Positions 5,282 through 6,548 of a stretch of 6,548 nt of DNA are shown piece after piece. Position numbers and translations under genes: made by a program. This stretch comes from Deltaproteobacteria bacterium (GTDB lineage: Bacteria > Myxococcota_A > Polyangia > Haliangiales > Haliangiaceae): NCBI GenBank assembly GCA_013696695.1, contig JACCYD010001218.1:1-6548 (forward strand), written 5' to 3'. How positions within the stretch are numbered: the first letter of the stretch is position 1; each line of letters starts with the position of its first letter. The notes beneath the pieces were generated by a model. The model saw only the letters and a list, made by a program, of their open reading frames with translations. It ran no database searches and was not told the origin of the DNA.

Positions 5282-6548
5282 GTGGCGGTAAAGAACTACG
5301 TCCTCGACACCAACGTGCTCCTGCACGACGCGCGAGCGTTTTTCGCGTTCGCCGATAACAACGTCATCATTCCGATCTACGTGATCGAAGAGATCGACAC
5401 CTTCAAGAAGGATCAATCCGAGCTCGGTCGAAATGCCCGCCAGGTCGCGCGCCTGCTCGATCAGTATCGCAGCGAAGGCGGACTGTCGAAGCCGCAGAAG
5501 ATGGAGACCGGCGGCACCGTGCGCGTCGCGCTCGCGAAGAACCCGCCGAGGAACCTCGCGCAGGATTCGCGCTCGATGGATCAACGGATCCTCGAGATCG
5601 CGCTCGAGGTCGCGGCCGAAGATCCGAAGACCTCGACGGTCCTGGTCACCAAGGACGTCAACCTCCGCATCCGCGGCGATGCTCTCGGCCTCCACACCGT
5701 CGATTTCGAGCCCGATAAGATCTCGATCGACGAGCTGTATCCGGGTAACCGCGAGCTCCTCGTGCCGCCCGGCACGATCGACACGTTCTACAGCGAGGGC
5801 TCGGTCGTCGTCGACGCGCCGGGTCTGCACGCGAACGAGTTCCTGACGCTCAGGGACGATGCGGGCAAGAGCGCGCTCACGCGGTGGAACAAGGATCTGA
5901 ACAAGACCGGCCCCGTGAAGAAGCTGCGCGACGGCGTGTGGGGCATCAAGCCGCGCAACCGCGAGCAGCACTTCGCGCTCGATCTGCTGCTCGACGATTC
6001 GGTGAAGTGCGTGACGCTCGTCGGCAAGGCCGGCACCGGCAAGACGCTGCTCGCGATCGCCTGCGGCCTGCAAAAGGTCGCCGAGGAACAGGTGTACTCG
6101 AAGCTGCTCGTGTCTCGCCCGATCTTCCCGCTCGGCCGCGACATCGGCTATCTACCGGGCACCGTCGAGGAGAAGCTGAATCCGTGGATGCAGCCGATCT
6201 ACGACAACCTCGAGCTACTGCTCGGAATCACCAAGTCCGAGAAGAAGGACGGCCGCAGCTACGCGGAGCTCGTCGACCTCGGCTACATCGAGATCGAGCC
6301 GCTGACGTACATCCGCGGTCGCTCGCTGCCGAACGTGTTCATGATCGTCGACGAGGCGCAGAACCTGACGCCGCACGAGGTCAAGACGATCATCACGCGC
6401 GCTGGTGAGGGCACGAAGATCATCCTGACCGGCGATCCGTATCAGATCGATCACCCGTACCTCGACTCGTCGAACAACGGCCTGACCACGGTGGCAGAGC
6501 GGTTCAAGAACGAGTCGATCGCCGGCCACGTCATCCTCACCAAGGGCG
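5282..6548 (+). CDS. PIN-PhoH family protein (PhoH2/YlaK-like RNase-ATPase), 3' end outside window
   Basis: 422 codons are visible from GTG 5282, the first start after the in-frame TGA at 5228. The product begins MAVKNYVLDTNVLLHD, the usual start of this family. The N-terminal PIN nuclease domain (about 3-145) has its acidic quartet intact: Asp9 (LDTNVLL), Glu36/37 (VIEEID), Asp100 (SMDQRI) and Asp125 (TKDVNLR). A linker leads to the PhoH P-loop NTPase domain (about 220 onward). This has Walker A GKAGTGKT (248-255), family motifs RPIFPLGRDIGYLPG (279-293) and EKLNPWMQP (297-305), Walker B IVDEAQN (355-361) and TGDPYQID (383-390). The window ends in HVILTKG, just before the expected (E/D)RS motif, so only a small C-terminal part is missing. 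In actinobacteria the related PhoH2 is an ATP-dependent RNase/RNA helicase; the same activity here is inferred from the intact motifs. It is probably cytoplasmic. The 75-bp gap and a promoter-like element suggest its own transcription unit. Confidence 0.97.
   Translation, partial: MAVKNYVLDTNVLLHDARAFFAFADNNVIIPIYVIEEIDTFKKDQSELGRNARQVARLLDQYRSEGGLSKPQKMETGGTVRVALAKNPPRNLAQDSRSMDQRILEIALEVAAEDPKTSTVLVTKDVNLRIRGDALGLHTVDFEPDKISIDELYPGNRELLVPPGTIDTFYSEGSVVVDAPGLHANEFLTLRDDAGKSALTRWNKDLNKTGPVKKLRDGVWGIKPRNREQHFALDLLLDDSVKCVTLVGKAGTGKTLLAIACGLQKVAEEQVYSKLLVSRPIFPLGRDIGYLPGTVEEKLNPWMQPIYDNLELLLGITKSEKKDGRSYAELVDLGYIEIEPLTYIRGRSLPNVFMIVDEAQNLTPHEVKTIITRAGEGTKIILTGDPYQIDHPYLDSSNNGLTTVAERFKNESIAGHVILTKG

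Noticed and set aside
5085..5291. Plus-strand 68-codon frame reaching over the PIN-PhoH start, considered as a PhoAT-like antitoxin
   Set aside because: Its first two thirds are an out-of-frame shadow of the TPR gene, and the product is an Arg/Ser-rich string unlike a folded antitoxin.
2483..6073. Minus-strand open frame of 1196 codons that could be read as one giant kinase fusion
   Set aside because: Only 2483-4132 has kinase-like protein sequence. The upstream part is exactly antisense to the TPR gene and the PIN-PhoH gene, both of which have clear domains, and its Arg/Asp/Leu-rich composition is typical of GC-rich shadow frames.

Overview
The window is GC-rich, densely coding DNA with strong G/C bias at third codon positions. 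Its two transmembrane Hanks-type Ser/Thr kinases have extracytoplasmic tails rich in Pro or in Pro-Asp-Ala repeats, and it also carries exported TPR proteins. This style is typical of Myxococcota, most likely the Polyangia/Haliangiales side. The taxonomy is an inference from gene content and composition, since no marker gene is present.

Layout, left to right. (1) 1-1653 (+) is the C-terminal part of a membrane Ser/Thr kinase, entering the window just before its DFG motif. (2) 1650-2486 (-) is an exported TPR protein with a tandem tetrapeptide linker and a C-terminal membrane hairpin. Its stop codon interlocks with that of gene 1. (3) 2483-4132 (-) is a complete Ser/Thr kinase (GTG start) with one transmembrane helix and a Pro-rich outer tail. 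It overlaps gene 2 in an ATGA junction, so 3 and 2 form a tightly coupled kinase-TPR operon. (4) 4193-5206 (+) is a second exported TPR/PEGA-like protein, divergent from the kinase across a 60-bp gap that carries back-to-back promoter-like signals. (5) 5282-6548 (+) is a PIN-PhoH family RNase/ATPase whose last part runs off the window.

How they may work together: both kinases have the kinase domain in the cytoplasm and a tail outside the inner membrane, where the two secreted TPR proteins would also be. Proteins 2 and 4 share one architecture: signal peptide, N-terminal TPR, spacer, two-helix hairpin with a shared G-x-x-A-D...GG...LY signature, and a short C-terminal strand ending in Phe. They look like distant paralogues of one envelope-protein family flanking the kinase. 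The ATGA overlap makes the kinase-protein 2 pairing the best-supported functional link. The PIN-PhoH gene is probably an independent housekeeping or RNA-metabolism gene.

There are no RNA genes, CRISPR arrays, insertion sequences or long non-coding stretches. The largest gaps are 60 and 75 bp. Many very long alternative-frame ORFs exist on both strands but are explained by the GC bias.
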